Under the pieces are notes generated by a model. It did not search any database and was not told the DNA's origin. It saw only the letters and a list, made by a program, of their open reading frames with translations. A stretch of DNA of 64,000 nucleotides from positions 2,484,001-2,548,000 of the forward strand of contig NZ_CP117425.1 in NCBI RefSeq assembly GCF_030687295.1, written 5' to 3'. The translations under genes were made by a program, and so were the position numbers. Origin of the DNA: Pseudomonas beijingensis (GTDB taxonomy: Bacteria > Pseudomonadota > Gammaproteobacteria > Pseudomonadales > Pseudomonadaceae). Positions 56,603-63,596 of this stretch are shown here, piece after piece (within the stretch, counting starts at the first letter, position 1; every line of letters starts with the position of its first letter).

Positions 56603-57985
56603 CTAGTCGTGTGTAGGGCTTGCGCTCAGTAAGGGACTGTTGGGTTTTGTGACCAGTGCCAGCCGTACCGTCAGCATCAGCAACGAAAGGAGATGACTGA
56701 GGATCAGCGCCACCCATAGACCGACTACGCCTTGATCCATGTTGAATGCCAAGTGATATCCACCGGCCACGCCGACCAACCAGGCGGTAGCGGTATTGAT
56801 AAGGAAGGGCACCTTGGTATCTTCCAAACCCTTCAATGCGCCCAGCAGCATGATCTGGACGCACTCAAAGACGATGCTCAGTGTCGCCAGGCAAACAATC
56901 AGATTGAACTGGGTTAGAAGATCAGAGTTCGAGGAGGCTTTGACGTCGAAGAACATGGAAGCTACCAACGTGGAATCGAAAAATACGATAAGGGCAAAAG
57001 GCAACAAGACCAGCATGCCGACCATGGATGCCACCACCGTCAGTTTTCGCACTTTGTGCACGTTATCCAGCGCATGCTCTTGAGCGACACGAATGGCAAT
57101 GGCTTCACGAACCCCTTCAACCAGCATGTATACTGGAAAGATATAGGAGAACACCAGTTGTGCCGCTGCCAACTCCAATGTGCCCACCTTCTCTGTAAAG
57201 AGCATAAGGAGGATGATCATCAGCGAAATGACAAAGCTAGTGGCAGAGAGTGGCAACCCCATCGCCAAGTATTTTTTTACCAGGGATAGTTTAGGTGCCG
57301 CCCAGCCTGTGAAGATGGCGTATGCCTTGGCGGATTTGCGGTTGCTCAGTGAGTAGAGTCCGACCTCCGCAGCCAGCATTCCCCAGCTTACCAAGGAGGT
57401 TGAAAGCCCCGCACCATATGCACCCAGCCGCGGAAAACCGAACTCACCTAGGATCAGTGCGTAGGAAATCACCGCTTTAAATACGCATGCAAACAGCGTG
57501 ATGTAGAAAATGGACGAAAAGTCGGAAACCGCCGCCGAGTGGTCCCGCAGGACGCAGAACAACGCTAACGGCAAGATTGAGTAGACCGCGCCTTGTGCGT
57601 ATTGATCAGCCTGGAAAGACACCGCTGGGTCGACATTGAAGGCAAGCAGCAAGCTGCCAAGATTCAACGTCACCAGAACGACTGGGAGACCAAGTAGAAA
57701 GCACATGTAGAAACCATGTTGCACATGCACTTCCACGGCTCGTTTGTTCTGAATGGCGTCGTACTTGGCTGAAAAAACCGCAACCATGCCAATGACGCAC
57801 ACGCAAATGACATTAGCGGTGTCGAAAACAATACGAGCGCCTAAACCATAGCCAGCAATTTCATCTGCACGAAATCTGCCCATGAATACGGAGTCAACGA
57901 ATGCCATCATGCTCTCAATCAGATAGACGATTGAAAGTGGTACCGCAATTTTGATGATGCGCCGACCCTCTGAAACCCACTGCAT
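56603..57985 (-). CDS. MATE-family exporter
   Basis: About 460 residues with twelve predicted membrane helices. I chose the ATG at 57985, which has 'gaaggatgcaggat' upstream; an ATG at 57994 abuts that site. MATE marks: 'FVDSVFMGRFRADEIAGYGL' in the first helices and 'YGAGLSTSLVSWGM' and 'TEKVGTLELAAAQLVFSYIF' in the middle. MATE proteins exchange Na+ or H+ for drugs or secondary metabolites. Its place between the tRNA-like array and the 611-residue protein suggests it exports the cluster's product. Base composition is AT-richer than the genome. Confidence 0.88.
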   Translation of the reverse strand: MQWVSEGRRIIKIAVPLSIVYLIESMMAFVDSVFMGRFRADEIAGYGLGARIVFDTANVICVCVIGMVAVFSAKYDAIQNKRAVEVHVQHGFYMCFLLGLPVVLVTLNLGSLLLAFNVDPAVSFQADQYAQGAVYSILPLALFCVLRDHSAAVSDFSSIFYITLFACVFKAVISYALILGEFGFPRLGAYGAGLSTSLVSWGMLAAEVGLYSLSNRKSAKAYAIFTGWAAPKLSLVKKYLAMGLPLSATSFVISLMIILLMLFTEKVGTLELAAAQLVFSYIFPVYMLVEGVREAIAIRVAQEHALDNVHKVRKLTVVASMVGMLVLLPFALIVFFDSTLVASMFFDVKASSNSDLLTQFNLIVCLATLSIVFECVQIMLLGALKGLEDTKVPFLINTATAWLVGVAGGYHLAFNMDQGVVGLWVALILSHLLSLLMLTVRLALVTKPNSPLLSASPTHD

Positions 57986-58090
57986 ATCCTGCATCCTTCA
58001 TTCAAGTCAGCACAGACAAGAAGATCGAATGTGCTTACAAACTGTTCAAGTTGTCCCTCGCTGAGCTGAACAAACCGAACTGCCGATAAT

Positions 58091-58168
58091 TGGTGGAGGA
58101 GAGTGAGACTCGAACTCACGACTACCAACTTAAGTAGTTGGCGCCCAAGCCACCGGGCGTTCTCCCCC
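58091..58168 (-). tRNA. tRNA-like gene, copy A (unusual, with encoded CCA)
   Basis: The 78-nt element folds as a cloverleaf on the minus strand. The acceptor is GGGGGAGA / TCTCCTCC, 8 bp with one G-U. One A joins it to a 5-bp D stem CGCCC/GGGCG with loop GGTGGCTT. Anticodon stem is CCAAC/GTTGG with loop TACTTAA, variable region TAGTC, and T arm GTGAG-TTCGAGT-CTCAC. Discriminator A and CCA follow. Oddities: 8-bp acceptor, single-base connector, no base between D and anticodon stems, and A at the usual U33. The central triplet is CTT (would read AAG); a weaker register gives TAA. Amino-acid identity is therefore unassigned. Confidence 0.65.
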
Positions 58169-58185
58169 GTTACATGCCTTGCCTG

Positions 58186-58338
58186 TCGAACGCGAAGCAA
58201 TCGCGATCGAATAAAAAATGGTGGAGGAGAGTGAGACTCGAACTCACGACTACCAACTTAAGTAGTTGGCGCCCAAGCCACCGGGCGTTCTCCCCCGTTA
58301 CATGCCTTGCCTGTCGAACGCGAAGCAATCGCGATCGA
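58186..58338 (-). repeat. Spacer hairpins in the tRNA-like array
   Basis: Each 50-bp spacer holds an inverted repeat (58186-58210 and 58314-58338): arms TCGA and CGCGA around a 5-base loop, with one T-T mismatch. It lies just after the T-run that follows each CCA end. It could be a processing or termination signal between tRNA units. In the third spacer (58442-58466) pairing is largely lost. Confidence 0.55.
58219..58296 (-). tRNA. tRNA-like gene, copy B
   Basis: Identical over all 78 nt to copy A and offset by exactly 128 bp. Its CCA end is followed on the minus strand by a T-run, then the 25-bp hairpin of the spacer. Confidence 0.65.
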
Positions 58339-58346
58339 ATAAAAAT

Positions 58347-58424
58347 TGGTGGAGGAGAGTGAGACTCGAACTCACGACTACCAACTTAAGTAGTTGGCGC
58401 CCAAGCCACCGGGCGTTCTCCCCC
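58347..58424 (-). tRNA. tRNA-like gene, copy C
   Basis: Identical over all 78 nt to copies A and B, again at a 128-bp offset. The exact identity of three copies indicates recent duplication or ongoing homogenisation. The upstream spacer (58425-58473) is more diverged than the other two. Confidence 0.65.
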
Positions 58425-58473
58425 GTTACATGCCTTGCCTCTCGAATGCGAAGCAACCGAGACCGAGTAAAAA

Positions 58474-58560
58474 TGGTGGAGAGGAGTAAAATCCCAATTC
58501 ACTCCACCAGTTTAAGTAGCTTAAGTCCGTTCCGGACGTAGTTGCGTTATTGCGTTGTTC
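58474..58560 (-). pseudogene. Decayed fourth tRNA-like copy D
   Basis: Read on the minus strand it keeps 'CTACTTAA', a T arm GTGAA-TTGGGAT-TTTAC and the end 'TCCTCTCCACCA', all aligned with copies A-C. The 5' acceptor and D arm cannot be recognised. It starts directly after the dehydrogenase-like gene and is the promoter-proximal unit of the array. It could also be a diverged, differently folded element. Confidence 0.5.
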
Positions 58561-58566
58561 CTGCCA

Positions 58567-59640
58567 CTAGCCTTCCAGTACCGCAGAGTGGAATAAGTCA
58601 GCGCTGGCACGTTGCGCATGCATGGCCATATCCAGGTTCCGGTTGTAAAGATGTTCATCTGTTCCATGCTTGAGATAGTTCACTACCGAGCTGATTGCCA
58701 CGCTTGCCATCTCATCCCACACGGCAGCGGTCGACGCTCCTACATAGGGGGTGCAGATGAAACGGTCATCAGGCAGCTCAAGCATGGCGATCGGCATGTT
58801 GATCGCCTCGCCATTCTTGATGAGTGGTGGCATATCCCAGTTCTTGTCGTCAAACGCGGCCCCTGCAATTTTCTGCTCGAGCAGGGCCTTGTAGAGTGCC
58901 CGGCCATCAACTAACGAGGCCTCTGATGTATTGATCAGCATGGCGGAGGATTTCATCAGGGCAATTTCCTGCTCTCCGATGAGGCCCAATGTGGAGTCGT
59001 TGTACGGACAGGCCAGAATCACCACGTCACTACTTTCCAATAATGAGGCCATCGACAGTCGTTGGGCCTGGATATCGCGTTCTATGTCGAGTTTCTGCGA
59101 GTTAGCGGTGTAGACGATCCTGGACTTGAACCCATCGTGCATTATTCGGGCAATGCGGGAGCCGACCCTGCCCATACCGATGATGCCGATCACCGCATCC
59201 TTGAGAAGCGGAGTATCCATTTCATGCAGACGACCTTTTTTTTGTTCGGTATGGAAGTAGATCAATTTCCTTCTTAGCGCGATAACCAGCCCCACGAGAA
59301 ACTCGCCCATGGCGTCGTACATCACTTTCAAGCCTGGCGTATTGGTAACCGAGATACCGAGGCGATCTGCTGCATCAATATCGACCAAATGCTCGGCCCC
59401 GGTAGCCAGGCATGCCACGAGCTGCAATTGGGCAGCGTGCCGCAGGACCTCTTCGGTCAGTATTTCCTCACCAGCTTGAATATAAATATGTGCGTCGGTG
59501 ATTGCGGAGATAAGCCGTGCCTGATCGGGAAACGATTCATGGATCAGATCCACATCGTAATGCGATGAATTAAATTTGCAGATTTGGTTTTGAGCCAGGC
59601 GATCAGCCCCGGAAATAACTACTTTAATTCGCTCTGACAC
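58567..59640 (-). CDS. D-2-hydroxyacid dehydrogenase-like protein with altered catalytic site
   Basis: The 357-residue protein starts at GTG 59640 with 'caaggatattgcc' upstream. It has the formate/glycerate dehydrogenase fold, with NAD motif 'IGIIGMGRVGSRIARI' (about residue 155). The usual catalytic Arg position ('NTARG-VD') reads 'INTSEASLVDG', the Glu region reads 'GAAFDDKNWD', and the catalytic His ('TPH-G') is Tyr in 'ICTPYVGAST'. All three triad residues thus seem replaced. It probably binds NAD(H), but classical hydroxyacid oxidation is doubtful. First gene of the cluster, ending just before the tRNA-like array. Confidence 0.85.
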   Translation of the reverse strand: MSERIKVVISGADRLAQNQICKFNSSHYDVDLIHESFPDQARLISAITDAHIYIQAGEEILTEEVLRHAAQLQLVACLATGAEHLVDIDAADRLGISVTNTPGLKVMYDAMGEFLVGLVIALRRKLIYFHTEQKKGRLHEMDTPLLKDAVIGIIGMGRVGSRIARIMHDGFKSRIVYTANSQKLDIERDIQAQRLSMASLLESSDVVILACPYNDSTLGLIGEQEIALMKSSAMLINTSEASLVDGRALYKALLEQKIAGAAFDDKNWDMPPLIKNGEAINMPIAMLELPDDRFICTPYVGASTAAVWDEMASVAISSVVNYLKHGTDEHLYNRNLDMAMHAQRASADLFHSAVLEG

Positions 59641-60329
59641 GGCAATATCCTTGGGTAGTGTTGTGAAGGTGAATTTGAAATATAAGAATAAGGTGCAATC
59701 AAGTGACTGAAAACAAAGGTGTCAACATGAGAGGTGTCTTCTTTAATCTGGTGCGTGCTGTGCCAGAAATTAATTGGGGTCATTATCTTGTTCGAGAATT
59801 TTTCAGTGTCTTGAAAGTAAGTCGCCATATGAAATGATGGTTTGTTCCTTGTGTCAAATTTCCTTTGTAAATCTTTATGCTTGATAAGTTGTTCGCCGAT
59901 GAATATTTGTTTAAATGTCGTTGGTGGTAAGGTCTGCGAATGAACGCGTCAATCTGTTCATATAATAGTTGGTTTATTTTGGACAGGACGGAGTCCTTTG
60001 TTGCGTTGTTTTTCAACGCTGAACAAATTATTTCCATGAACGATTATTCGGCGACGGCTGAGCCAGTGGCGGGGAAGGGAGGGTGGCATCCTTTCGAGCC
60101 GCAAACCCGTCATGGGCGGGACGTGGCGCTTGAGCGGTGCCATACGCGACACATTGAACCACCCGTAGGTGATCAAGTTGAATTGGTCTGTCGAGGGGGC
60201 GGCAACAACGAGGTGGTGAAATAGCAAGTCACAAACATCCGCGCCATTCCTCGCTCGGCACGATGGTCATTCGCAACCATTGGATCTTTCGCAGGTCACT
60301 GCTGAAAGTCCTCAGTATTGGAGTACACC
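59641..60329. other. AT-rich region upstream of the cluster
   Basis: 59641-60040 is strongly AT-rich, unlike the 60% GC surroundings, and probably holds the cluster promoter. It carries two weak minus-strand ORFs: 59783-60037 (84 codons) and 59619-59828 (69 codons, overlapping the dehydrogenase start). Neither has a good ribosome binding site or a recognisable family. 60041-60230 returns to high GC with no credible gene. The boundary near 60040 may be an island edge. Confidence 0.45.
59783..60037 (-). CDS. Possible small protein upstream of the cluster
   Basis: An 84-codon ORF starts 'MEIICSALKNNATKDSVL' and contains an amphipathic N-terminal helix ('LSKINQLLYEQIDAFIRR') followed by a basic, polar tail. 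It is on the same strand as and about 140 bp upstream of the dehydrogenase-like gene. No ribosome binding site is seen. It may be a leader gene, a precursor-like peptide or chance. Confidence 0.25.
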   Translation of the reverse strand: MEIICSALKNNATKDSVLSKINQLLYEQIDAFIRRPYHQRHLNKYSSANNLSSIKIYKGNLTQGTNHHFIWRLTFKTLKNSRTR

Positions 60330-60476
60330 ATGAGTACCACCCGCACCCTTTGCCTCGCCTGCTGCCTGTTCGCCCTGCAAGGCTGTTTCGACAACTCGGA
60401 TAACGAGACCAAGGACAACACCGATGGCACCAAGTCTTCGGTGCAGATGCAGGAGTCTGGAAAGACGAACAAATAG
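60330..60476 (+). CDS. Small lipoprotein
   Basis: The 48-residue product 'MSTTRTLCLACCLFALQGCF...' has a short basic start, a hydrophobic stretch and the lipobox 'ALQGC' (Cys 19). An Asp/Asn/Lys/Thr-rich tail of about 29 residues follows. 'attggagtacacc' gives a ribosome binding site. Signal peptidase II should cleave before the Cys. Function is unknown; it would be missed by length cut-offs. Confidence 0.7.
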   Translation: MSTTRTLCLACCLFALQGCFDNSDNETKDNTDGTKSSVQMQESGKTNK

Positions 60477-60491
60477 TCGTCTAGCTGAACC

Positions 60492-60578
60492 CTGTGGGAG
60501 CTTGCTCGCGATGGCGTCGGCTCAGCACTATACGGGTGGCTGACACACCGCTATCGCGAGCAAGCTCGCTCCCACAGG
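60492..60578. repeat. REPIN (one arm shortened)
   Basis: The left REP is shortened ('gtgggagcttgctcgcgat'), paired with a full inverted REP, between the lipoprotein gene and hicB. Confidence 0.75.
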
Positions 60579-60600
60579 TTCGTGTTTCGTCAGCGCTTGC

Positions 60601-61011
60601 TCACCGCCCCTGCTGCAACACCTTCAGCGCTGCCGACGCCAGGAAGCCGGAGCGGCTCTTCTCTTCAGGATGGTGCAACACATACTCATCGATACGGTTG
60701 AGCAGGTAGCCGGGCAACGTGATGTTGAGTTTCTGCGCCTTGCCCAGGTATTTGGTCACATCGATATCCACCAGTGCCCAGGTGCAACCGGCATATTGCG
60801 GATTGGCTACGTGCAAGGTGACGGTGTTGGCCGGCGGAATCGGCGAGCCGTCTTCAGCCAGAATCTCGAAGTGACCCTCGATAGCCTCACGCGCCATCGC
60901 CATGGCTTCGTCCAGGTCGTCGCCAGCGGAAAAACATCCTGGAATATCTGGCACTTCAACACCCCAGGCGTGGTTGTCATCGCCCATGGAAATCGCAATC
61001 GGGTAAAGCAT
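60601..61011 (-). CDS. hicB: HicB-family antitoxin
   Basis: The 136-residue protein starts at the ATG 61011, chosen because 'cggaggacgatgaat' puts GGAGG at proper distance; an ATG two codons upstream is too close. The HicB partial RNase H-like domain is 'MGDDNHAWGVEVPDIPGCFS' with 'EAMAMAREAIEGHFEIL'. A ribbon-helix-helix C-terminus ('LNITLPGYLLNRIDEYV') would bind DNA. Pair with hicA upstream, whose frame is broken. Confidence 0.88.
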   Translation of the reverse strand: MLYPIAISMGDDNHAWGVEVPDIPGCFSAGDDLDEAMAMAREAIEGHFEILAEDGSPIPPANTVTLHVANPQYAGCTWALVDIDVTKYLGKAQKLNITLPGYLLNRIDEYVLHHPEEKSRSGFLASAALKVLQQGR

Positions 61012-61227
61012 ATTCATCGTCCTCCGGGAACGTCGCGCAACGGGCCGGCTGAAGCAGCGCCTGTTGCAAAATACTGATGGCCGTTTTCTTGAGCAGGTCC
61101 TCTTCGGATGAGGAACCGTGACCAATCCCGGTTTGGTAGGGTGCTTGAAGTGATGGTGACTGCCCCGAACCCGCACCAGATACCAACCGTCTGCAATGAT
61201 CTGGCTTATCAAAAATCGGCTATTCAC
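60977..61227 (-). pseudogene. hicA: HicA toxin gene, frameshifted
   Basis: The start at 61227 gives a normal HicA: 'MNSRFLISQIIADGWYLVRV', then 'RGSHHHFKHPTKPGLVTVPHPK' with the catalytic His. One base is missing near 61100-61105, after 'PHPK'. The expected 'DLLKKTAISILQQALL' continues in a second frame, which has no stop until 60977, inside hicB. The toxin is an RNA-cleaving dsRBD-like protein; as sequenced it would be a long frameshifted product fused in frame to hicB. Confidence 0.75.
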
Positions 61228-61419
61228 AACACCTCCGTGTGGCGTGCTTGGTGGGTACTATACCTACTGAAGAGAAATGATCAACACTATAACCACCACG
61301 GACGCCATGGGTGGGCTCGGGCAGGTATTGCAACGAAGTCTAGAAGCGGTGTCGCACAAGGGCGGCAGAGGGGCGGGGTGGGTTTATTTCGGGATGTGAA
61401 ACAGGGTGCAAATGCGTGA

Positions 61420-61444
61420 GTGGCGAGGGAGCTTGCTCCCGCTG
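61420..61444 (+). repeat. Single alternative-type REP
   Basis: One copy of the 'ggcgagggagcttgctcccg' type, downstream of the broken lysE. Confidence 0.7.
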
Positions 61445-61503
61445 GCTGAAGCAGCCCTGGATTTATAGCTGAAATACCAGGAGCCGCTTGCGAATTGCTG
61501 TCG

Positions 61504-62132
61504 CTATGACTGCTGCACAAACGTCAGCCGTATCGCAAAACCAATCAAAAGACTCCCAAACAACCACTGCTGTACACGCTGGGCCGAAGGCGATCGCTGG
61601 AGCCAGCGTCCAAGTGCGACACCCACCAATGCGTAGGTGCTGTCGAACAACAGGCCGACGCCGACCAGCACCATGCCCAGGATCGAATTGCCCCAGCACC
61701 GGTCCAGCTTGTGGATCGATAAATTGCGGCAATAACACTGAGCAAAACAGCAAGGCCTTGGGATTGAGCAGATTTGTCAGCAACCCGCGCCGAATCGCCT
61801 GGCACCAATGCCGCTTTCCGGCCTCGACAGCGGCGCCTTCAAAACTCGGCAACAAGGTGGTCCGCAGGCATTGAAAACCGATCCATAACAAATAAGCAGC
61901 CCCCGGCCAGACGCACTGCATCAAAGGTCCATGGCGCTGTCTTGAACAACGCTGAAAGTCCCAGCGCCGCCAACGCAACATGGCATCCCCGAGCAACTCC
62001 CAGGCCCATTGCCGTCGCCAGCGCCGCGCCCCTGCCCTGACGGGCACCGGTTTGCAGCAGCAGGATCATGTCCGGCCCGGGCAACAGATACGCCACCGTC
62101 AACGCCATCAAAAACAACCCGAGCTCTGCCAT
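61504..62132 (-). pseudogene. LysE/RhtB amino-acid exporter, two frameshifts
   Basis: The N-terminus 'MAELGLFLMALTVAYLLPGP' and 'DMILLLQTGARQGRGAALAT' is typical of LysE. After 'AVRLAG' the frame shifts, because of one extra base in a C-run at 61900-61904, to 'AAYLLWIGFQCLRTTLLPSF' and 'TNLLNPKALLFCSVLLPQF'. A second one-base shift near 61683 leads to 'ILGMVLVGVGLLFDSTYALV' and a normal end at 61504. The full exporter (about 209 residues) can be rebuilt, but the sequence as given is non-functional. It is divergent from its likely Lrp-type regulator. Confidence 0.85.
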
Positions 62133-62277
62133 GCCACACCCCTTTCATCAACGATTCGCAAGTGCCAAGTCTATGGCTGACGGGCAGGGCAGGTGGTTGC
62201 GAAGATGGCTTCTAAAGCTTCAAGAATTGGCATAACCTGCCAAATATCTGCATCATTCAATCGGAAAATGCCAACTC

Positions 62278-62754
62278 ATGAAACTGGATGCCTTCGACCG
62301 CAAAATCCTCGTCGCGCTGCAACGCGACGGCCGCCTGAGCAACGTGCAACTGGCCGAAGAAATCGGCCTGTCCCCCTCACCCTGCCTGCGCCGTGTGCGG
62401 ATGCTCGAAGAAGCGGGGGTTATTCGTGGTTACCAAGCCGTCCTGGACCGCGACGAAGTGGGCCTCGGGCTGACAATCTTCGTAGGCGTCAAGGTCGAAC
62501 GGCACAACGACGAGCGAGCCGAAGCATTTCGCCAGGCAGTGACGGCATTGCCCGAAGTGATCTCGGCGTTCCTGGTATCGGGCGAGTCGGATTTTCTATT
62601 GCAAGTCGTGGTGCCAGACCTGCGGGCTTATGACCGTTTTGTCACGGGGCAGTTGTTGAAATTGCCCGGGATCAGCGATATCCGGAGCAATTTTGCGATT
62701 AATACGGTGAAGACACCGGGGGCGTTGCCGTTGGGGCATTTGCCGAGTGCTTGA
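62278..62754 (+). CDS. Lrp/AsnC-family regulator
   Basis: The 158-residue protein has the Lrp helix-turn-helix ('LSNVQLAEEIGLSPSPCLRR', about 20-39) and a RAM ligand-binding domain ('VISAFLVSGESDFLLQVVV'). It is divergent from the LysE gene with a roughly 145-bp promoter region, the classical arrangement for an amino-acid-responsive activator of an exporter. Confidence 0.92.
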   Translation: MKLDAFDRKILVALQRDGRLSNVQLAEEIGLSPSPCLRRVRMLEEAGVIRGYQAVLDRDEVGLGLTIFVGVKVERHNDERAEAFRQAVTALPEVISAFLVSGESDFLLQVVVPDLRAYDRFVTGQLLKLPGISDIRSNFAINTVKTPGALPLGHLPSA

Positions 62755-62800
62755 CTGGATACTGAGGGCGACGCAACGCAGGGAGAGCACCGCGGAACCC

Positions 62801-62888
62801 GTGGCGAGGGAGCTTGCTCCCGCTAGGCTGCGCAACAGCCCTCTTGTGAGCGCTTCGCACTCAAGCGGGAGCAAGCTCCCTCGCCACG
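62801..62888. repeat. Inverted pair of alternative-type REPs
   Basis: 'ggcgagggagcttgctcccg' and its complement enclose 'gtgagcgcttcgcactcaag', like the pair at 28145. The remaining stretch to 63040 shows no gene. Confidence 0.8.
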
Positions 62889-63043
62889 AGATTCATTTCT
62901 CTCAGGACAATTGTCTATCTTTCCTGCAAAGGTCCCGTTGTTGAGGTTGTGCAACGTCTCGCTGGCCATAGTCGGCTTTCCAAACTTGCCGGCGTGCCCA
63001 TAGGCGCCAGAGCGTGAGAGCAGGTTAACAGCGGAATGAAAAA

Positions 63044-63062
63044 GCCCGGCGGTCGGCCGGGC
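63044..63062 (-). terminator. Intrinsic terminator
   Basis: A stem GCCCGGC / GCCGGGC with a 5-base loop; the minus-strand transcript then has a U-run. It ends the small two-gene operon 63434-63086. Confidence 0.8.
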
Positions 63063-63085
63063 AGTTTTGGAATCCAGCAACGTGA

Positions 63086-63243
63086 TCAGGCTGGCTTTGC
63101 ACGCGCAGCCAACATCACTTCATTCTGTTTTTTGGTAGCTTCGATCAGCACTTCACTGTAGACGCGTTTTTTTCTTCCGATTTCGCATTACGAATGAAGT
63201 CTGCGAATGGGCTCGTGGACTCCTTTGTGGATCCGAGTTTCAT
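63086..63243 (-). pseudogene. Small conserved protein, frameshifted in a poly-A run
   Basis: From ATG 63243 the product reads 'MKLGSTKESTSPFADFIRNA' then 'KSEEK'. A 7-base A-run in the coding strand (T-run 63167-63173) breaks the frame. With 8 A the protein continues 'KRVYSEVLIEATKKQNEVM' and 'LAARAKPA' to a TGA at 63086, about 52 residues. The continuous helical, charged sequence in both frames and the terminator after it argue that this is a real gene. Its function is unknown. Confidence 0.65.
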
Positions 63244-63434
63244 GGTAAACAGGGAGTTGCTCCGTCATTTATCCCAAGCATGGCCATCAGTTCGTGTCCC
63301 GTATGCTTCTCGGGGATATGGTAGTCGATCTTGTCAACGCCAGCCTTGTAGAGGCGTCCAGAATTATCAATGTGCTTCACAAGCTGATCGACATGTAGAT
63401 CCTCGGCGCGACCACCAGGGGAGCAAACCACCAC
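63240..63434 (-). CDS. Small hypothetical protein
   Basis: A 64-codon ORF with GTG start (63434 or the next codon) behind 'ctggag'. The sequence 'VDQLVKHIDNSGRLYKAGVD' and 'KIDYHIPEKHTGHELMAMLG' looks like a compact folded domain. Its TGA overlaps the ATG of the next small gene (ATGA), so both are probably translated together. No family is recognised. Confidence 0.5.
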   Translation of the reverse strand: MVVCSPGGRAEDLHVDQLVKHIDNSGRLYKAGVDKIDYHIPEKHTGHELMAMLGINDGATPCLP

Positions 63435-63450
63435 AAACTCCAGACCAAAA

Positions 63451-63478
63451 AAAACCGGCCACCAAGAGCCGGTTTTTT
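63451..63478. terminator. Bidirectional intrinsic terminator after tRNA-Gly
   Basis: A stem AAAACCGGC / GCCGGTTTT with an 8-base loop and flanking A and T runs, 45 bp after the tRNA 3' end. Confidence 0.85.
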
Positions 63479-63522
63479 TAATCCCCCGTCAAAAAACATA
63501 CGACGCGGGACCAGAATTCGAT

Positions 63523-63596
63523 TGGAGCGGGTGAAGGGAATCGAACCCTCGTTATCAGCTTGGGAAGCTGGAGTAATGCCATTATACGACACCCGC
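63523..63596 (-). tRNA. tRNA-Gly (anticodon CCC)
   Basis: The 74-nt cloverleaf has acceptor GCGGGTG/CACCCGC, T arm with 'GGTTCGATTCC', and an anticodon loop TTCCCAA giving CCC. Discriminator T and encoded CCA end at 63523. It matches the standard bacterial tRNA-Gly(CCC) and contrasts clearly with the odd tRNA-like array at 58 kb. Confidence 0.95.

Noticed and set aside
58091..58168. Ordinary tRNA-Lys(CTT) or tRNA-Leu(TAA)
   Set aside because: The better anticodon register lacks U33 and the acceptor and D arms deviate. There is no long variable arm as tRNA-Leu requires. Identity is left unassigned.
58091..58500. CRISPR array
   Set aside because: The repeats are regular, but the unit is 78 nt with nearly identical 50-bp spacers and no cas genes are nearby. 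CRISPR spacers are unique and repeats are shorter.
58138..58541. Two related Trp/Arg/Ser-rich ORFs (74 and 91 codons) across the tRNA-like array
   Set aside because: They are plus-strand readings through the 128-bp repeats. The cloverleaf on the minus strand explains the sequence better.
54683..59640. Equating the tRNA-array cluster with the vinylglycine (FVG/AMB) or valdiazen-type clusters of Pseudomonas
   Set aside because: Formyltransferase, carbamoyltransferase, aminotransferase and NRPS-like genes expected for those pathways are absent from the window.
61228..61503. Gene in the stretch between hicA and the lysE remnant
   Set aside because: The ORFs are short, run through REP-like sequence and have no binding site or family match.
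62823..63080. 85-codon minus-strand ORF downstream of the Lrp regulator
   Set aside because: It runs through a terminator stem and a REP pair and has no ribosome binding site.
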